Assembly: GCA_937925645.1 (NCBI GenBank)
Contig: CALAMB010000084.1
Span: 1-9,684, forward strand
DNA: 9,684 nt
Source of the DNA: an uncultured Acidobacteriota bacterium
GTDB lineage: Bacteria; Acidobacteriota; JAAYUB01
Direction of reading: 5' to 3'
This document shows, piece after piece, positions 7,138 through 9,684 of this stretch; position 1 is the first letter of the stretch, and every line of letters starts with the position of its first letter. A program made the position numbers and the translations under genes. The notes beneath the pieces were generated by a model. It was not told the DNA's origin. It saw only the letters and a program-made list of their open reading frames with translations, and ran no database searches.

Positions 7138-9459
7138 TCAGGGCAGCAGAAGAGTCGTCAGAAATAACAGATCCAGCACGGAAACATCCCCCTCGCCCGT
7201 GAGGTCGGCCAGCGCCCGGCCGGCGGGCGTCAACCGGGCATTTCCCGCCAGGTAATTTCGTAAGAGGGCGACATCGGCGGCGTCCACCGTCGCGTCGATG
7301 TTGACGTCGCCCGCGGGGGCGTCGCGGACGAGGCGGGCGAAGTTGTCGATGCGGACCACGTCGCCCTGGGGACCCCGGCCCAGGGGATATTCGGACGCGC
7401 TGCCGCTTTTCGGATCGCTGCGCTGGGCGCCCGCGCCGTGCACGTCCTCGAGCTGGTACTCGCCGGAGCCGGGCGGGCGCTGCATCAAGCCCAGCCCCCG
7501 GCCGAAGCAGATGTAGGCAGCCGGTACTCCGTCCGGGGTGCCGTCACGAAAACTCGTACTGGTCCAGAAGAAGGGAAAGTCCGGCTCGCCGCCTTCGTTG
7601 GTGATGGGGGTGCATGAAAAGAGGGGGTTGAGCGCCGCCGACGCCGTGGTATCGGGCGAGCGCGAGTAGTCCACAATGCTGTGGAGTTCCTTGGCATCCG
7701 GCAGCCGCCAGTCGCCGTGTTCGCGGTGATTCTGGGCGTTCTTCGCCTGCACCCAGGCCAGGGCCGATCGCCAGTCCATCCCTGAACCGCTGTCCGCCTG
7801 GTCCCACATCAGTCCGGTGGCGGCGTCCAGGATGGTCCCGTCCATGTTGTCGACGAACCGGTTGGCGCCGTACGCGGGGTTGCCGCGGACGTAGCGGACG
7901 TAGAGCAGGTTATCAGATCCTCCGGCCGAGCCCTGCAGATACTTGGGATAACCCTTGATCCGCCCGTCGGCGAAGTTGACGCCGAACACCGTCTCGACTC
8001 CGCCCATGGTTGTGGAGACGTACTCCGTGGCGGACCAGTCCTGGCAGTCGATGACGCGCTCATCGCCGGTCCCCGTGCCGTAGGCGAAATCGAAACAGGC
8101 GGTGTCGATGAAGGGGATGTAGCCGGCCGGGCTGGTCAGGCTGGCCCCCTGCGCGCCGGTGAACAGAATGAGGGAATAAAGCTCCTTGATCGTGGGAACG
8201 CGCCAGTCGCTGTAGCCGCCGGTGGAGCAGCTCGCGGCGTCCGCCAGCGCTTCGCTCCAGCTGACCTTGGCGCCCCGGGCCTGGATCCACATGAGGCCGG
8301 TGACGGTGTCGGTGACGGTGCCGTCGCCGTTGTCGGTGTAGGCGGGGGTGTGGCCGGCGTGCTGGGCGTCCTGGCCGAAGAAATCCTGGCCGGAAGCGGG
8401 CGGGACGATTTCGGCGGTGTCGTCGAAGCAGGCGGTCACGCCGGTGTCCACGACGGGGTAGCCGAATCCCGCGGGAGCAGCGGGCAGGGAGTAGCGGATG
8501 ACATCGTCGGTGGCCGCGTACAAGACACCGCCCGCGTCGTCTGCGACCCGGTGCTTCCAGGTGAGCGTAACCGCCCGTCCAGAGGCGCCCGAGCCGCTGA
8601 CCTCCACGAGGATGTAACCGAACTGGGCCTCGTGGAACATCCCTGCAGGATCGTATGGATCGTTTGAACCGTTGTAGTTGTACTGGAGGAACTTGTCCCC
8701 GCCGCCGGTTCCGGCCACAATCTGGTAGAGGTCGTCGTCCGTCCGGCCGTCCCCGTCGTCGATCCGCGCGGCGTCAAAGAAGTGGTCGTGGCCTGAGAAA
8801 TAGAGCCGGGCGCCGGCCGCGGCGAGACTCTCCCAGAAGGTGTTGCGGCGCAGGGGATCCGCGTCCAGGCAGTCGGAGTGGAAGACCTTGAAGGCGGGCT
8901 CGTGCCCGAAGACGAAGACGTGGGGATGGTCCGGGTCGGCGGCCAGTTGGGTGTCCAGCCATGCCTGGTTCACCGTATGGATCGCCACGTATTGGTCCAG
9001 GGCGATGAACCGGGCGTTGTTGCAAACCAGGCTGTAGGTGAGTCCCTCCTCCCCGGCGGGACCGTTGGCGGGCGGGGCGTAGCTTCCGCTGAAGATGGAC
9101 TTCCAGGTGTCCAGTCCGTTGGCGACATCCGCCTCGTGGTTGCCCCGCACGGGGTACACCCCGATGCCCGCGGCATACAGCGGGGCGAACACCTCACGCC
9201 AGGCCAGGAGCTGGTTCCGGAACTGGGTGAGGGACGCGCCGCGCCCGGCCTCGGCCAGGTCTCCGGCTACGAGGACCAGGCTCACGCCGTCCTCCAGGAG
9301 GGCGGCGACGATCTCAGACGGGATGGAGGTCTGGCTGGGCGTGACGTGGGTGTCGCCAAAAACGGCGAAGCGCCACGAGTCGTCCGGAGCCGGGTGGGGT
9401 GCGGCACAAAGAAGCCCGGCCGTACCGGCGGCCAGGAGCAGGAGCATTGCGTGTTTCAT
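7138..9459 (-). CDS. Secreted metallophosphoesterase with two DUF1566 modules and a C-terminal dockerin
   Basis: A 773-aa exported protein. An N-terminal signal peptide (about 1-20, leucine-rich core, likely cleaved near LCA|AP) leads into a calcineurin-like phosphoesterase domain (about 28-325). All five metal-site motifs are present: GDTH (D36, H38), GDLAE (D67), GNHE (N107, H108), GHEP (H186) and GHDH (H224, H226), so a two-metal active site should form. Two DUF1566 (Lcl C-terminal) modules follow at about 374-525 and 534-711, each with [DN]xDGT, TGLMW, DWR[VL]P and KELxSI/L signatures. The end (717-773) is a dockerin-like pair: GDVNIDATVDAAD matches the calcium loop well, while DLTGEGDVSVLD is weaker (N to T, D to E). 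GGAGGT precedes the ATG by three nt. The substrate is unknown. It lies downstream of tRNA-Leu but behind that gene's terminator, so it needs its own promoter, which I could not identify. Confidence 0.93.
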   Translation of the reverse strand: MKHAMLLLLAAGTAGLLCAAPHPAPDDSWRFAVFGDTHVTPSQTSIPSEIVAALLEDGVSLVLVAGDLAEAGRGASLTQFRNQLLAWREVFAPLYAAGIGVYPVRGNHEADVANGLDTWKSIFSGSYAPPANGPAGEEGLTYSLVCNNARFIALDQYVAIHTVNQAWLDTQLAADPDHPHVFVFGHEPAFKVFHSDCLDADPLRRNTFWESLAAAGARLYFSGHDHFFDAARIDDGDGRTDDDLYQIVAGTGGGDKFLQYNYNGSNDPYDPAGMFHEAQFGYILVEVSGSGASGRAVTLTWKHRVADDAGGVLYAATDDVIRYSLPAAPAGFGYPVVDTGVTACFDDTAEIVPPASGQDFFGQDAQHAGHTPAYTDNGDGTVTDTVTGLMWIQARGAKVSWSEALADAASCSTGGYSDWRVPTIKELYSLILFTGAQGASLTSPAGYIPFIDTACFDFAYGTGTGDERVIDCQDWSATEYVSTTMGGVETVFGVNFADGRIKGYPKYLQGSAGGSDNLLYVRYVRGNPAYGANRFVDNMDGTILDAATGLMWDQADSGSGMDWRSALAWVQAKNAQNHREHGDWRLPDAKELHSIVDYSRSPDTTASAALNPLFSCTPITNEGGEPDFPFFWTSTSFRDGTPDGVPAAYICFGRGLGLMQRPPGSGEYQLEDVHGAGAQRSDPKSGSASEYPLGRGPQGDVVRIDNFARLVRDAPAGDVNIDATVDAADVALLRNYLAGNARLTPAGRALADLTGEGDVSVLDLLFLTTLLLP

Positions 9460-9524
9460 GGCACCTCCGCTCAGAGTCCCTTCGCCGGGTTGTCTCGCGC
9501 GCTCAGCCCCGGATCGGAGTCATG

Positions 9525-9539
9525 CCGGATTGAATCCGG
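9525..9539. promoter_or_regulatory. Perfect dyad upstream of the phosphoesterase gene, possible operator
   Basis: CCGGATT and AATCCGG are separated by a single base. It lies 66-80 bp upstream of the phosphoesterase ATG, in the only intergenic DNA that can hold that gene's promoter. As an RNA hairpin its one-base loop is unfavourable, so a protein-binding DNA dyad is more likely if it is functional. No family assignment is possible. Confidence 0.3.
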
Positions 9540-9587
9540 AGAGCGAGGGAAAGTTGCAGCGGGAGGCGCACATCGTGCTTTGGGAAA

Positions 9588-9622
9588 TAAAAAAGGGCTT
9601 TTTCAGTTACTGAAAAAGCCCT
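9588..9622 (-). terminator. Intrinsic terminator of tRNA-Leu
   Basis: A perfect 13-bp stem (9594-9606 with 9610-9622) has a 3-nt loop. On the minus strand the stem 3' arm ends CCCT and continues into a further TTTTT (9593-9589). It begins seven nt past the tRNA CCA end. On the plus strand no T-run follows, so it acts in one direction. Confidence 0.95.
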
Positions 9623-9629
9623 GAATGGT

Positions 9630-9684
9630 TGGTGCCGAAGGGGGGACTTGAACCCCCACGGCCACATTGGCCACTAGACCCTGA
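9630..9684 (-). tRNA. tRNA-Leu, anticodon CAG (5' part outside window)
   Basis: Only the 3' two-thirds is present; the window ends at U33 in the anticodon loop. Visible on the minus strand: U33, anticodon CAG, GG, the 3' anticodon arm TCTAG, a long class II variable region with a GGCC/GGCC stem, the T arm GGGGG-TTCAAGT-CCCCC, the 3' acceptor strand CTTCGGC, discriminator A and encoded CCA. The long variable arm, CAG anticodon and A73 together indicate leucine rather than serine. It would read CUG codons. Confidence 0.95.

Noticed and set aside
9406..9459. Lipoprotein signal at C18 of the phosphoesterase
   Set aside because: The residue before the Cys is Leu instead of Gly/Ala/Ser, so the lipobox is poor; ordinary signal peptidase cleavage after LCA is more likely.
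8878..9624. Plus-strand 248-codon frame opposite the phosphoesterase N-terminus
   Set aside because: Antisense shadow that runs through the intergenic region and the tRNA-Leu terminator stem, with no domain.

Overview
This is a GC-rich bacterial chromosomal segment, dense in genes and read mostly from the minus strand. A canonical RecA and an NAD+-dependent LigA fix it as bacterial. The lineage is not certain. The mix of a dockerin-tailed secreted protein with DUF1566 modules, an acyl-CoA dehydrogenase and selenocysteine use would suit Acidobacteriota or a similar environmental phylum, but this is inference from style, not a phylogenetic result.

Layout, left to right. Positions 1-55 are an octamer tandem repeat, followed by a CTGTGTC-type motif directly after the ligA stop. 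From about 6110 down to 91, five minus-strand genes form a probable operon: a TrkA/KtrA-type K+ channel regulator, 3-hydroxybutyryl-CoA dehydrogenase, an uncharacterised zinc-ribbon/TPR protein, recA and ligA. Gaps are 80, 25, 18 and 59 bp, with no terminator visible between them. A divergent promoter region (about 6146-6198) drives this operon leftward and tRNA-Ala(GGC) rightward. The tRNA is followed by a clean intrinsic terminator and then by a small plus-strand cysteine-rich protein gene.

The most interesting item is a short minus-strand gene at 6694-6918 (upstream ATG at 6942) that conventional annotation would miss. It has an in-frame UGA exactly where relatives of the two-helix DUF6132-type membrane proteins, as I recall them, carry a conserved cysteine (CxxxxC-P-I-T-S-N-P; here CxxxxU-G-M-T-G-N-P). 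A strong hairpin lies downstream of the UGA, with a G in the second position of its apical loop 32 nt from the UGA, which fits a bacterial SECIS element. The reading is a small membrane selenoprotein. The same ORF ends at a second, ordinary UGA.

To the right is a 773-residue secreted protein on the minus strand: signal peptide, calcineurin-like metallophosphoesterase, two DUF1566 modules and a C-terminal dockerin-like repeat. The window ends inside a minus-strand tRNA-Leu(CAG), whose intrinsic terminator separates it from the phosphoesterase gene. No insertion sequence, prophage gene or CRISPR array was seen, and no gene-free stretch exceeds 300 bp.
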